Positions 51,082-60,460 of a stretch of 64,000 bases of DNA are shown here, one piece after another. Source of the DNA: Methyloversatilis sp. RAC08. GTDB taxonomy: Bacteria > Pseudomonadota > Gammaproteobacteria > Burkholderiales > Rhodocyclaceae. Each line of letters begins with the position of its first letter. Positions within the stretch are counted from its first letter, which is position 1. A program made the position numbers and the translations under genes. The notes under the pieces were generated by a model. It was not told where the DNA came from and ran no database searches. It saw only the letters and a program-made list of their open reading frames with translations. The stretch lies in NCBI RefSeq assembly GCF_001713355.1, contig NZ_CP016448.1, forward strand, positions 2,170,001-2,234,000. Direction: 5' to 3'.

Positions 51082-52356
51082 TCAGGGTTGATTGAACGGT
51101 CCCCAGGCCGGTTCGCGGACATCGCCGCCGGCCTGTCCGGACAGTTTCTGCTTCACGCGGCCGTCTGACGACACCGCCGACAGCACGCCGCGCCCACCCA
51201 CTTCGGACGCATACAGGATGGTGCGGCTGTTGGGCGCGAACGACGGCGATTCGTCGCGCGACGAATCGGTCAGGATCTGGATCTGCCGGCTGGCCAGGTC
51301 CATCACCGTGACCTGGAACCGGCCGCCGTTGCGCGACACGTAGGCCAGCATCTTGCCGTCCGGCGACAGCCGGGGCGACACGTTGTAGCTGCCTTCGAAG
51401 GTGACGCGCTCGGCGGTGCCGCCGGTGGCCGCGACGCGGTAGATCTGCGGGCTGCCGCCGCGGTCGGACGTGAAATAGAGGTACTGACCGTCGGGCGAGA
51501 ACTGCGGCTCGGTGTCGATGGTGGTCGAGCCGGCCACGCGGGTCAGCCCGCTGCCGTCGGCGTTGATGGTGTAGATCTGCGAACTGCCGTCCTTGGTCAG
51601 CACGACGGCGAGCCGCTTGCCGTCGGGCGCCCACGCGGGCGCCGAATTCGAGCCCTTGAAGTTCGCCACGACGGTCTGCGCGCCGGTCGCCAGCGAGTGC
51701 ACGTAGATGATGGGCTTCTTGGCCTGGAACGACACATAGGCCAGGCGCGTGCCGTCCGGCGACCAGGCCGGCGAAATGATGGGCTCGCTCGAACGCAGCG
51801 CGGTGCGCGGGTTCTGTCCGTCGGCGTCATCCACCTTCAGTTCGTAGCTCTTGCCGGTCTTGACGACGTAGGCGATGCGGGTCGAGTAGACACCGCGTTC
51901 GCCGGTCAGCTTTTCGTGGATGAAGTCGGCGATGCGGTGGCCGGTCTCGCGCACCGTGGCCGCACCGAACAGAAAGATCATGCCGTCCGGCTTGTTCTGG
52001 CGTGCGATGTCGTAGAGGCGCATGCGCACTTCGTAGCGGCCGCCCGGCGCTGGCAGGATGCTGGCCAGCGCCAGCGCATCGGCGCCGCGGTCCTTCCACT
52101 GGTTCAGGTCGATGGCGGCGTTTTCCGGTACCGGCGTGGTGCCCGGATCGACCAGCTTGAACAGGCCGCTGCGCTCCAGGTCGGCGCGCACGACGCCGGT
52201 CAGCGCCTGCGGCAGCAGACCGTCGCCGGCAAAGTTGGCGATCGCGACCGGAATGCGGTTGGCACCGGCGCCGGTGATTTCGACCGTGAGCTGCGCGTGG
52301 GCGGCGGTTGCTGCGAGCAGCAGCGTGGTAGCCATCAGTCTGAATATCTTGAACAT
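51082..52356 (-). CDS. tolB: Tol-Pal system beta-propeller protein TolB
   Basis: A periplasmic six-bladed propeller that binds Pal and passes TolA force to it. Signal peptide (MFKIFRLMATTLLLAATAAHAQ), an N-terminal domain (TVEITGAGANRIPVAIANF), then WD40-like repeats with the recurrent SPDG motif (AWSPDGTRLAYVS, AWAPDGKRLAVV, FSPDGQYLYFTSD, RLSPDGKMLAYVS). It is 424 aa, typical. It lies between tolA (34 bp upstream) and pal (67 bp downstream). Confidence 0.97.
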   Translation of the reverse strand: MFKIFRLMATTLLLAATAAHAQLTVEITGAGANRIPVAIANFAGDGLLPQALTGVVRADLERSGLFKLVDPGTTPVPENAAIDLNQWKDRGADALALASILPAPGGRYEVRMRLYDIARQNKPDGMIFLFGAATVRETGHRIADFIHEKLTGERGVYSTRIAYVVKTGKSYELKVDDADGQNPRTALRSSEPIISPAWSPDGTRLAYVSFQAKKPIIYVHSLATGAQTVVANFKGSNSAPAWAPDGKRLAVVLTKDGSSQIYTINADGSGLTRVAGSTTIDTEPQFSPDGQYLYFTSDRGGSPQIYRVAATGGTAERVTFEGSYNVSPRLSPDGKMLAYVSRNGGRFQVTVMDLASRQIQILTDSSRDESPSFAPNSRTILYASEVGGRGVLSAVSSDGRVKQKLSGQAGGDVREPAWGPFNQP

Positions 52357-52390
52357 CTGATCCTTTCGATGAGAATTGGTGGGTCGGCGG

Positions 52391-53221
52391 CTATTGTCCG
52401 AGCGGCCGGAACACCAGATCCAGATTGCGCACGAAAACCGACGGATCGTCCGGCTTCGGCAGCGGTGAAGACTTCACGATGGCACGCAGTATCGCGTCAT
52501 CGAGCGCCGGATTTCCGGTTGATCTTTTCATGCGCGGTTCGCCCACCACCGAACCGTCCGGCAGCAGCGCAATCGCGACCAGCGCTTCCGGGTTGCCGGT
52601 GGCGCCCGGCGGCAGCACGATGTTGCTGCGTATCCTGGCGCTGATCTTGTCGCCCCACGCGCTCGCGGCGCTGCGGCGCGCACCTTCCGCGGCGGCCTGC
52701 GCGATCAGGTCGGCCTCGCGCGACGCTTCGCGCTTGGCCTGTTCGGCGCTCTCGCGGGCCATGGCTTCCTTGAGCATTTTGTCCTGTGCTTCGATTTCAC
52801 GCCGCGTGTCCGGTTGCGCCGGCTGGGGTTCGGGCTTCTTCTCGACCGGTTTCGGTTCGGGTTTAGGCTTGGGCTCCGGTTTGGGTTCGGGCTTTGGCTC
52901 AACCTTGGGAACCGGTTTCGGCTTCGGAGGTTCCTTGAACGCGATGTCCGGCTTGGCCGGCGGCGGCGGCGGCGGGGGTGGCGGTTCGACCACCGGTTCC
53001 GGCCGCTTCTCGACCACCGGGGGGGGCGGGGGCAGCGGGCGCACCGGCGCTTCGACCGTCGGCATGCTGCTGATCAGCTCGACCTGCACCGCCGCCGGCT
53101 TGCTGGTCTGCCAGCGCACGCTGTAGAACAGGAACAGCCCGAGCAGCAGATGCATGCCGGCAGCCAGCACGGCCGACTGCCATTTGCCGGGTTCCGGGCG
53201 TTTGAGTGCGTGCTCGCGCAT
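52391..53221 (-). CDS. tolA: TolA, energy-transducing inner-membrane protein
   Basis: It spans the periplasm to transmit proton-motive force from TolQR to TolB/Pal. One N-terminal transmembrane helix (VLAAGMHLLLGLFLFYSVRW), a long Pro/Lys/Glu-rich extended region (residues 60-150), an Ala/Lys/Glu helical segment, and a C-terminal globular domain (VALLPDGSVVGEPRMKRSTGNPALDDAILRAI) of the TonB_C type. It is 276 aa, short for TolA because the helical linker is brief. The start overlaps tolR by one base. Confidence 0.95.
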   Translation of the reverse strand: MREHALKRPEPGKWQSAVLAAGMHLLLGLFLFYSVRWQTSKPAAVQVELISSMPTVEAPVRPLPPPPPVVEKRPEPVVEPPPPPPPPPAKPDIAFKEPPKPKPVPKVEPKPEPKPEPKPKPEPKPVEKKPEPQPAQPDTRREIEAQDKMLKEAMARESAEQAKREASREADLIAQAAAEGARRSAASAWGDKISARIRSNIVLPPGATGNPEALVAIALLPDGSVVGEPRMKRSTGNPALDDAILRAIVKSSPLPKPDDPSVFVRNLDLVFRPLGQ

Positions 53222-53649
53222 CAGCGGGCCGGTTTCGCCGTCTGGCCGGTCTGCACCAGCAGACCGATGCGGGTGATGCCGTTGCCCTGCAGCGTGTCCA
53301 TCACCTTCAGGATTTCTTCGTAGCGCGCCGCCTTGTCGCCGGCCACCACCACGGCGCGGTCGGGTTTGGCGCCCTGCAGGTCGCGGATGCGCGTCACCAG
53401 CGCGTCGCGCGTGACGGTTTCTTCCTTGCCGCCGCGGTCACGGTCGCGCAGTGCCAGCTTGCCGTCGGCCTTCACGATGACTTCGATCGGCTGCGCCGGG
53501 GGCTGCGACGCCTGACCGACGCTGGGCAGTTCGATGCTGCCGGTGGGCGTGGCCTGCGGCGCCACCATGAAGATGACGAGCAGCACCAGCATCACGTCGA
53601 TATACGGCACGACGTTGATCTGGTTCATCAGGCGGCGCTCTCTTCTCAT
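53221..53649 (-). CDS. tolR: TolR, ExbD-like subunit
   Basis: An inner-membrane protein of the Tol motor. One transmembrane helix after a short cytoplasmic head ([21 protein letters not shown]) with the conserved membrane Asp (residue about 18) of the proton path. The periplasmic part has the ExbD fold ([46 protein letters not shown]). It is 142 aa, normal. The start overlaps tolQ by 4 bp. Confidence 0.95.
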   Translation of the reverse strand: MRRERRLMNQINVVPYIDVMLVLLVIFMVAPQATPTGSIELPSVGQASQPPAQPIEVIVKADGKLALRDRDRGGKEETVTRDALVTRIRDLQGAKPDRAVVVAGDKAARYEEILKVMDTLQGNGITRIGLLVQTGQTAKPAR

Positions 53650-54335
53650 TGCGCCTTACCGGGGCCCTGACGTTGCAGGATGTTGGAAAACTCTTCCATG
53701 AAGCTTTCCCAGCGGATGGAAATGCGGTCGATGTCATGTGCGAAGCGGTTGTAGGCCACCACCGCCGGAATCGCCGCGAACAGGCCGATCGCGGTCGCCA
53801 CCAGCGCCTCGGCGATGCCCGGCGCGACCTGGGCCAGCGTGGCCTGGCCGACGTTCGACAGGCCGCGGAAGGCGTTCATGATGCCCCACACGGTGCCGAA
53901 CAGGCCGATGTAGGGGCTGACCGAACCGGTCGAGGCGAGAAAGGCGAGGTGCGATTCGAGTTCGTCGACCTCGCGCTGGTAGGTCGCGCGCATGGCGCGG
54001 CGGGCGCCATCGACCGCGGTGGCGGTGTCGATGTTCTGCCGCCCCCTGAGCTTGGTGAACTCGCGGTAGCCGGCTTCGAAGATGCGTTCCATGCCGCCCG
54101 CGTTGTGGCGGTCGTTGGCCGCGCTCTGGAACAGCGCGTTCAGGTCGCCGCCGGACCAGAACTCCAGCTCGAACTTGTCGGTGCGGCTGCGTGCGCCGCG
54201 GATGGCGAAGGATTTGCGGAAAATCCAGTACCAGCTCATGAACGAAATGCCGATCAGCAGCGCCATCACCAGCTTGACCAGCAGGCTGGCGTTCATGATG
54301 AGCGAAATGATCGAGAGGTCTTCTGAAAGGTTCAT
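53646..54335 (-). CDS. tolQ: TolQ, ExbB/MotA-like proton channel
   Basis: The channel subunit of the Tol-Pal motor. Three transmembrane helices: residues 10-33, and two in the C-terminal half ([17 protein letters not shown] and [17 protein letters not shown]) that contain the conserved Thr/Gly positions of MotA/TolQ/ExbB channels. It is 229 aa, typical. It is separated from ybgC by 2 bp, as in the standard order. Confidence 0.95.
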   Translation of the reverse strand: MNLSEDLSIISLIMNASLLVKLVMALLIGISFMSWYWIFRKSFAIRGARSRTDKFELEFWSGGDLNALFQSAANDRHNAGGMERIFEAGYREFTKLRGRQNIDTATAVDGARRAMRATYQREVDELESHLAFLASTGSVSPYIGLFGTVWGIMNAFRGLSNVGQATLAQVAPGIAEALVATAIGLFAAIPAVVAYNRFAHDIDRISIRWESFMEEFSNILQRQGPGKAQ

Positions 54336-54337
54336 GG

Positions 54338-54805
54338 TCAGTTCGTGAGCGGTGGCAGAAGAGGAGGCGGGGAGGACGGCACGAGTCGTGCGCGCAGCGC
54401 GGGCGGAATCGACACCGGACGGCCGCGCGCCGGATCGATGCAGATCACCCGCACCAGACCGTCGAACAGCAGCGTGTCGCCGCGGTACAGCCGCTGCGCG
54501 AAGTCGATCGCGACCCGGCTGACGCCGGCGATCGTGCTGCGCACTTCGAGTGCGTCATTGAAATGCGCCGGCTTCAGGTATTCGCCGGTGACCGAGCGCA
54601 CGACGAAGCCGTGACCTTGCGCGGTCATGTCGACCTGATCGAAGCCGAGCGCGCGCAGCCATTCGGTGCGCGCTCGTTCGAGAAAGCGGAAGTAGTTTGC
54701 GTAGTAGACGACGCCATAACTGTCGGTGTCTTCGTAATAAACGCGAACCGGCCACGAAAAACCGTCGCCGTGCGGGCCGTCATCGTGCTGCGCGGATGGA
54801 GTCAT
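54338..54805 (-). CDS. ybgC: Acyl-CoA thioesterase YbgC, Tol-Pal associated
   Basis: A hotdog-fold 4-hydroxybenzoyl-CoA-type thioesterase encoded at the head of tol-pal operons. The catalytic motif [28 protein letters not shown] has the Asp and the VxYYANY signature. It is 155 aa from the Met at 54805 ([10 protein letters not shown]). The longer frame to 54907 has an arginine-rich, unlikely N-terminus. Confidence 0.9.
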   Translation of the reverse strand: MTPSAQHDDGPHGDGFSWPVRVYYEDTDSYGVVYYANYFRFLERARTEWLRALGFDQVDMTAQGHGFVVRSVTGEYLKPAHFNDALEVRSTIAGVSRVAIDFAQRLYRGDTLLFDGLVRVICIDPARGRPVSIPPALRARLVPSSPPPLLPPLTN

Positions 54806-54917
54806 GGGCCGCGATTTTACCCGAGCGGCCGGCCCGGCTTGCTGCATGGCATCAAAAAGCCTCGCAAGGGGATGTAACAGGCGAATGGGCGGCGCGGAGG
54901 CGGGCAAGCGGCGGGGT

Positions 54918-55766
54918 TCAGCGACGGGTGGTCACGACCAGCGCGATGCCGCCCAGCGTGGCGGCCGACGCCAGCGCCAGCCGTGCAGTCAGCGGTTCGG
55001 CCAGCAGCAGCGCGCCACCGAGCGCGGCGATCACCGGCACGCTCAGCTGTACCGTGGCCGCCTGCGTCGCCGTCAGCCCGCGCAGCGCGCTGTACCAGAT
55101 GGCGTAGCCGACGCCCGATGCCAGCGCGCCGGACAGCACCGCATACGCTGCGCCGGAAAGATCGATCTGCGCGTCGGCGGCCGACACCATCGACAGGCCG
55201 ATCGCCAGCGGTACGGCGCGCACGAAGTTTCCGGCGGTCACGGCCAGCGGCGTGCCGCTTGCGTGGCGCCCGCGCAGCGAATACACGCCCCAGGCCAGTC
55301 CGGCCAGCACCATCAGCAGCGCCGCATCGACCGGCGGCGCGCTGACGCCGGGTGCCAGCAACACACCCAGCCCGCCCAGCGCGGCGACAAAGCCGGCGAT
55401 CTGCAGCGGCCGGAAGCGCTCGCCCTTGAACAGTCCGACGGCAATCATGCTCACCTGCACGGTGCCGAACAGCAGCAGCGCACCAGTGCCGGTCGACAGC
55501 GCACGATAGGCGAACGAGAAAGCAGCGGCATAGACGAACAGCGCACTCGCACCCGGCCAGTCGCCGGCCAGCCGGCCGCCGGCCTGGCGTTGAACCAGCG
55601 CCCACAGCACCAGCGCACCCGCGGCCAGGCGGATCAGCGTGAAGCTGGCGGCGTCGATGGCGGTATCGGCCAACGCCAGCCGGTTCAGCACCGAATTGGC
55701 GGCAAAGGCCAGCATCGCAAGCGCGGTCAGCGCGGCGATGCGGCCGGCGGAATGCGGCGCGGTCAA
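54918..55766 (-). CDS. EamA/DMT-family inner-membrane transporter
   Basis: Ten hydrophobic helices in two repeats of five, the EamA (DMT) pattern, in 282 aa. Recognisable pieces are AALTALAMLAFAANSVLNRLAL at the start and SVPVIAALGGALLLAEPLTARLALASAATLGGIAL in the second repeat. Members export amino acids, metabolites or drugs; the substrate is unknown. It follows ilvD by 24 bp, which would fit a metabolite exporter, though this link is inference. Confidence 0.9.
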   Translation of the reverse strand: MTAPHSAGRIAALTALAMLAFAANSVLNRLALADTAIDAASFTLIRLAAGALVLWALVQRQAGGRLAGDWPGASALFVYAAAFSFAYRALSTGTGALLLFGTVQVSMIAVGLFKGERFRPLQIAGFVAALGGLGVLLAPGVSAPPVDAALLMVLAGLAWGVYSLRGRHASGTPLAVTAGNFVRAVPLAIGLSMVSAADAQIDLSGAAYAVLSGALASGVGYAIWYSALRGLTATQAATVQLSVPVIAALGGALLLAEPLTARLALASAATLGGIALVVTTRR

Positions 55767-55790
55767 GACCGGTGCGACGGCAACGCGGCC

Positions 55791-57656
55791 TTACGGACGG
55801 CGCAGCTGGTTCAGATCGCGCACGGCGCCGGTATCGGCGCTGGTGGTCATCAGCGCATAGGCCTGCAGCGCCTGCGACACGACACGGTCACGGTTCCTTG
55901 GCGTCCACGCGTCGGCGCCGCGCGCTTCTTCCGCCGCCCGGCGATGCGCCAGTTCGTCGTCCGCGATGACCAGATGGATGGTGCGGTTCGGGATGTCGAT
56001 CTCGATCACATCACCGTCCTTGACCAGCGCAATCAGGCCGCCCTGCGCCGCTTCCGGCGATGCGTGGCCGATCGACAGGCCGGAGGTGCCACCCGAGAAG
56101 CGGCCGTCGGTCAGCAGCGCGCACGCCTTGCCCAGATCCTTGGACTTCAGATAGGTCGTCGGGTAGAGCATCTCCTGCATGCCGGGGCCGCCCTTCGGTC
56201 CTTCATAGCGGATCACGACCACTTCGCCCGGTTTGACCTCGTCACCGAGGATGCCGGTCACCGCGTCGTCCTGGCTTTCATACACCCGGGCCGTGCCAGA
56301 GAACTTCAGGATCGAATCATCGACGCCGGCCGTCTTCACGATGCAGCCGCGCTCGGCGATGTTGCCGTACAGCACGGCGAGACCGCCGTCCTGGCTGAAG
56401 GCGTGCGCCTTGTTGCGGATGACGCCGTTCTCGCGGTCGAGGTCGAGCGTCGGGTAGCGACGGTCCTGCGAGAACGCGACCTGGGTCGGGATGCCGCCGG
56501 GTGCCGCGCGGTAGAAGGTGCGCACCGCTTCGTCTTCGGTGCGCACGATGTCGTACTTGTCGAGTGCTTCGCCCAATGTGGCGCTGTGCACCGTCGGCAG
56601 GTCGCGGTGGATCAGCCCTGCGCGGTCCAGCTCGCCGAGGATGGCCATGATGCCGCCGGCGCGGTGCACGTCTTCCATATGCACGTCGGACTTGGCCGGC
56701 GCGACCTTCGACAGGCAAGGCACGCCGCGCGAAATGCGGTCGATGTCGGCCATCGTGAAATCGACGCCGGCTTCGTGTGCCGCGGCCAAGAGGTGCAGCA
56801 CGGTATTGGTCGAGCCTCCCATCGACACGTCGAGCGTCATCGCATTCTCGAATGCCTTGAAGCTGGCTATCGAGCGCGGCAGCACCGATTCGTCGTCTTG
56901 CTCGTAGTACTTGCGGCACAGCTCGACCGCCAACTGGCCGGCGCGCAGGAACAGCGCCTTGCGGTCGGCGTGCGTGGCCAGCGTCGAGCCATTGCCCGGC
57001 AGCGACAGGCCGAGCGCCTCGGTCAGGCAGTTCATCGAATTGGCGGTGAACATGCCGGAGCACGAGCCGCAGGTCGGACAGGCGCTGCGCTCGTAGGCGT
57101 CGGACTCTTCGTCGGAACAGTTGGTGTCGGCCCCCTTGACCATGGCATCGACCAGATCGACCGCAATGATCTTCATGCCGCCGGGGCTGGGCAGCACGAC
57201 CTTGCCCGCTTCCATCGGCCCGCCGGACACGAACACGGTCGGGATGTTGAGCCGGAGCGCGGCCATCAGCATGCCCGGGGTGATCTTGTCGCAGTTCGAA
57301 ATGCACACCAGCGCGTCGGCGCAGTGCGCGTTCGCCATGTATTCGACGCTGTCGGCGATCAGTTCGCGGCTGGGCAGCGAATACAGCATGCCGCCGTGGC
57401 CCATCGCGATGCCGTCGTCGACCGCGATGGTGTTGAATTCCTTCGCCACGCCGCCGGCCCTTTCGATCTCGCGCGCGACCATCTGGCCGAGATCCTTCAG
57501 GTGCACGTGACCCGGCACGAATTGCGTGAAGCTGTTCGAAATGGCGATGATGGGCTTGCCGAAATCGCCGTCCTTCATGCCGGTGGCGCGCCACAGCGCG
57601 CGGGCGCCGGCCATGTTGCGGCCGTGGGTGGAGGTACGTGAGCGGTAGGCGGGCAT
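55791..57656 (-). CDS. ilvD: Dihydroxy-acid dehydratase IlvD
   Basis: It dehydrates 2,3-dihydroxy-isovalerate and -3-methylvalerate to 2-oxo acids in valine/isoleucine synthesis. The Fe-S ligands and family blocks are present: [58 protein letters not shown], and the C-terminal [17 protein letters not shown]. It is 621 aa, normal for the long IlvD form. Start [21 protein letters not shown] matches the family N-terminus. Confidence 0.97.
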   Translation of the reverse strand: MPAYRSRTSTHGRNMAGARALWRATGMKDGDFGKPIIAISNSFTQFVPGHVHLKDLGQMVAREIERAGGVAKEFNTIAVDDGIAMGHGGMLYSLPSRELIADSVEYMANAHCADALVCISNCDKITPGMLMAALRLNIPTVFVSGGPMEAGKVVLPSPGGMKIIAVDLVDAMVKGADTNCSDEESDAYERSACPTCGSCSGMFTANSMNCLTEALGLSLPGNGSTLATHADRKALFLRAGQLAVELCRKYYEQDDESVLPRSIASFKAFENAMTLDVSMGGSTNTVLHLLAAAHEAGVDFTMADIDRISRGVPCLSKVAPAKSDVHMEDVHRAGGIMAILGELDRAGLIHRDLPTVHSATLGEALDKYDIVRTEDEAVRTFYRAAPGGIPTQVAFSQDRRYPTLDLDRENGVIRNKAHAFSQDGGLAVLYGNIAERGCIVKTAGVDDSILKFSGTARVYESQDDAVTGILGDEVKPGEVVVIRYEGPKGGPGMQEMLYPTTYLKSKDLGKACALLTDGRFSGGTSGLSIGHASPEAAQGGLIALVKDGDVIEIDIPNRTIHLVIADDELAHRRAAEEARGADAWTPRNRDRVVSQALQAYALMTTSADTGAVRDLNQLRRP

Positions 57657-57726
57657 GGCGGCTCCTGCTGGAAATCGGGTAAAAGCGGGATTCTATCCGT
57701 CCCTCGGCCTGCCGGCCCGCTTGTTG

Positions 57727-58806
57727 ATGACCCGACCGCGCGTGCTGTTCGTCACCCGCAGCCGCTACTGGCACGCCGGCAACGGCGAGGCCACCCGCAC
57801 GCGCACGCTGGTCGAGGCGCTGGCCGGCGTGTGCGAGCTGACGGTGTTCTTCCTCGAAGCTGCCGATTCCGACGCCGCGGCCGCCGTGGCGGCCAGTCAG
57901 CACCGCTACCGGCTGGCGGTCGGCGGTCATGCAAAGCCCGCGCGTGAAGCGTTGCTGGCGGCCGTCCGACAGCTGTGCCGGCAGACCCGGCCCGACGTCG
58001 TGCTGCTGTCGCGCCTGCAACTGGATTTCCTGCGCCAGGCGGTGCCGCCCGGCACCAGGCTGGTGATCGACACCCACGATCTGGTCAGCGACAACGCCGC
58101 GTCGCGCGGGCAGGCCGGCGTGGCGGTCGAGGAGCCGCTCGAATTCGAGCGCGAGATCGCCTTCCTGCGCCGCTATGACAGAGTGCTGCTGATCCAGCCC
58201 GACGATCATGCGCGGGTCGCCGCCGTACTCGGCGAACGGGCGCTGTGCGTGCCGCATCCGGTCGAGCTGCCGGCGCAGCCGGTGCGCCCGGGCTCGCGCG
58301 TGCTCGGCTGTGCGGCCAGTCATTCGCCCGCCAATCGGCACGGTCTGCAGTGGTTCTTCGGGCAGGTGTGGCCGCAACTGGCTGCACACCGGGTCGAGCT
58401 GCAGCTGGCCGGTCCGCTGTCGGCGTTGCTGCCGCAGCCCCTGCCCGCGGGGGTGCGCGCACGCGGTGTCGTGCCGGCGCCCGATGCGCTGTGGGCCGGC
58501 GTCGATGTGGCGATCAATCCGGTGCGCTGGGGCTCCGGCCTGAAGATCAAGACGGTCGAGGCGCTGGCATCCGGCCTGCCGCTGGTCACCACGCGCGAAG
58601 GCGCGCGCGGCGTTGAACATCTTGCCGGCGAGGCCTTCCTGCTGGCCGACGATCCCGCCGCCTTTGCCGGCGCCTGCCTGCGGCTGCTCGACGACGCGGA
58701 TGCACGCCGCGCGGTGTCGGTCGCGGCGCGCCGCTGGGCCGGTGCGAACCTGTCCGCAGCCGTGTGTTTCGGGCCGTTCTTCAGCTGGCTGTCGGGAAAT
58801 TCATGA
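57727..58806 (+). CDS. Glycosyltransferase, GT-B fold (GT4-like)
   Basis: 359 aa from the ATG at 57727 (MTRPRVLFVTRSRYWHAGN). The frame is open from 57655 but its start lies inside the divergent ilvD region. Two Rossmann-like halves are visible: VVLLSRLQLDFLRQAVPPG in the first, and GCAASHSPANRHGLQWFFGQVWPQL, INPVRWGSGLKIKTVEALASGLPLVTT in the second. The last segment is the GT4-type sugar-nucleotide site (here R-W-G-S-G-L-K-I-K-x-x-E-A). The acceptor is unknown. It is divergent from ilvD. Confidence 0.85.
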   Translation: MTRPRVLFVTRSRYWHAGNGEATRTRTLVEALAGVCELTVFFLEAADSDAAAAVAASQHRYRLAVGGHAKPAREALLAAVRQLCRQTRPDVVLLSRLQLDFLRQAVPPGTRLVIDTHDLVSDNAASRGQAGVAVEEPLEFEREIAFLRRYDRVLLIQPDDHARVAAVLGERALCVPHPVELPAQPVRPGSRVLGCAASHSPANRHGLQWFFGQVWPQLAAHRVELQLAGPLSALLPQPLPAGVRARGVVPAPDALWAGVDVAINPVRWGSGLKIKTVEALASGLPLVTTREGARGVEHLAGEAFLLADDPAAFAGACLRLLDDADARRAVSVAARRWAGANLSAAVCFGPFFSWLSGNS

Positions 58807-58971
58807 ATCTCTGACGGCGGGCGTCCGGCGGCCGGCAGAGCCGGAACCCGGTCTGCGGTCTACAGTCAGGAGTACGTACGCGACACGTTCAGCGCGACCT
58901 GCGCGTTGCGCAACGCCTCTCGCGTCAGTCACATACCGAACCGACCGCCTGACCAGAAAAGGAGATTCGCC

Positions 58972-59562
58972 ATGTCACATCCCGCATTGTCGACCTACCG
59001 TTTCGCCGAAGGCACCTGCATCGCCCAGGCCACGCCGCCGGAGGCGGCCCGCGTGTCGCTGGACAGCCCCGCGACTGCCGTCATGACCGATCTGGTGAAT
59101 GTGCGCGCCGCCTGCATCGGCCCGCAGGCCTCGCTCGACGCGGCCGAGCAGCGCATGCGCGAAAGCGGCGTGCGCATGCTGTTCGTCATCAGCGACATGC
59201 CCTGCGTGGATGGCATCGTCACGCTGTCCGACCTGCAGGGCAGCAAGCCGATCCGCTTGATACAGGCGCAGGGTCTGACTCGCGCCGAACTGACGGTGAA
59301 GCAGGTGATGCAGGCGCTGGGCGACATCGATGCGGTGGATTTCGAGGCGCTCGGGCGCGCCACCGTGGGCAGCGTCGTGGCGGCGCTGCAGCACTACGGC
59401 CACGCCTACCTGCTGGCGGTCGAGGCGGCGACGCGCGGCGCACCGCCGCGCATCCGCGGCATCTTTTCCGCGGCGCAGGTCGAGCGCCAGCTCGGCGCGC
59501 CGTTGAATTCCGTCGAAGTCGCCGCGACCTTCGCAGAGATCGCAACCGCACTGCGCGGCTGA
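58972..59562 (+). CDS. CBS-domain protein, 196 aa
   Basis: A tandem pair of CBS motifs. The first (residues about 33-90) has AVMTDLVNVRAACIGP, DAAEQRMRESGVRMLFVISD and GIVTLSDLQGSKP. The second (95-185) has TVKQVMQALGDIDAVD, VVAALQHYGHAYLLAV and GIFSAAQVERQLG. CBS pairs bind adenosine nucleotides. No catalytic partner domain is fused, so it is a stand-alone regulator. AAAAGGAGATT upstream of the ATG gives a good ribosome binding site. Confidence 0.85.
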   Translation: MSHPALSTYRFAEGTCIAQATPPEAARVSLDSPATAVMTDLVNVRAACIGPQASLDAAEQRMRESGVRMLFVISDMPCVDGIVTLSDLQGSKPIRLIQAQGLTRAELTVKQVMQALGDIDAVDFEALGRATVGSVVAALQHYGHAYLLAVEAATRGAPPRIRGIFSAAQVERQLGAPLNSVEVAATFAEIATALRG

Positions 59563-59579
59563 CGCGAGGCTGCATCATC

Positions 59580-59623
59580 GAGGCGAATAACCTTTGGTTA
59601 TCGAATCATTGGTTGTTCGCCTC
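59580..59623. repeat. Nested inverted repeats between the CBS and fpr genes
   Basis: GAGGCGAATAACC (59580-59592) pairs with GGTTGTTCGCCTC (59611-59623) with one mismatch. Inside it, ATAACC-TTT-GGTTAT (59587-59601) can form a competing short hairpin. No T-run follows, so it is not a classical terminator. It sits just before the fpr promoter and could be an operator or a mutually exclusive RNA structure. Confidence 0.5.
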
Positions 59624-59653
59624 TTGAGTTATGGGTAACGCGCCCGCTATAAA
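59624..59653 (+). promoter_or_regulatory. Sigma-70-type promoter of fpr
   Basis: TTGAGT (59624-59629), 18-bp spacer, TATAAA (59648-59653). The expected start site lies about 25 bp before the fpr ATG. The -35 box directly abuts the right arm of the inverted repeat, so a protein bound there would affect RNA polymerase. Confidence 0.55.
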
Positions 59654-59683
59654 GCAGACTGTCCAACGAACCTGATTCTTGCC

Positions 59684-60460
59684 ATGGCCACCGTAGCCCC
59701 CGAAAAAGTGCTCAGCGTGCATCACTGGAACGACACGCTGTTCAGCTTCAAGACCACACGTGACCCGAGTCTGCGTTTCCGCAACGGTCACTTCGTCATG
59801 ATCGGACTGGAAACCGGCGGCAAGCCGCTGCTGCGCGCCTACAGCATCGCCAGCGCCAATTACGAGGAGCATCTGGAGTTCTTCAGCATCAAGGTGCCGG
59901 ACGGTCCGTTGACCTCGCGCCTGCAGCATCTGAAGGAAGGCGATGAAATCCTGGTCGGGCGCAAGCCGACCGGCACGCTGGTGCTCGACGATCTCAAGCC
60001 GGGCAGACATCTGTACCTGTTCGGCACCGGCACCGGGCTGGCACCCTTCCTGAGCCTGATCCGCGATCCGGAAGCCTATGAGCGCTTCGACAAGGTGATC
60101 CTGTTCCATGGCGTGCGCCATGTGAACGAGCTGGCCTATCAGGACTACATCGAGCGCGAACTGCCGAACGACGAATTCCTCGGCGAATATGTGCGCGACA
60201 AGCTGCTGTACTACCCGAGCGTCACGCGCGAGCCCTACCGCAATCGCGGCCGGCTGACCGACCTCATCGTCAGCAACAAGATGACCGACGACCTCGGTCT
60301 GCCGCCGCTGAACCCGGACACCGACCGCGCGATGATCTGCGGCAGCCCGAGCATGAACAAGGACACCGCTGATCTGCTCGACGCGCGCGGTTTCGTCGTG
60401 TCGCCGGGTGTCGGCGAGCCGGGCGACTACGTGATCGAACGCGCTTTCGTTGAGCGCTGA
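59684..60460 (+). CDS. fpr: Ferredoxin--NADP+ reductase
   Basis: It exchanges electrons between NADPH and ferredoxin/flavodoxin. FAD-binding block LLRAYSIASANYEEHLEFFS (RxYS motif), NADP-binding block LYLFGTGTGLAPFLSLIRDPEAY, and the C-terminal GEPGDYVIERAFVER expected in the proteobacterial (Fpr, subclass I) type. It is 258 aa, typical. Confidence 0.95.
   Translation: MATVAPEKVLSVHHWNDTLFSFKTTRDPSLRFRNGHFVMIGLETGGKPLLRAYSIASANYEEHLEFFSIKVPDGPLTSRLQHLKEGDEILVGRKPTGTLVLDDLKPGRHLYLFGTGTGLAPFLSLIRDPEAYERFDKVILFHGVRHVNELAYQDYIERELPNDEFLGEYVRDKLLYYPSVTREPYRNRGRLTDLIVSNKMTDDLGLPPLNPDTDRAMICGSPSMNKDTADLLDARGFVVSPGVGEPGDYVIERAFVER

Noticed and set aside
54804-57641. 945-codon plus-strand open frame opposite ilvD
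   Set aside because: It is Arg/Gln/Gly-rich, antisense to clear ilvD and eamA, and arises from high-GC codon bias.
56317-58620. 767-codon minus-strand open frame
   Set aside because: It overlaps ilvD in another frame and the divergent glycosyltransferase; shadow frame of high-GC DNA.
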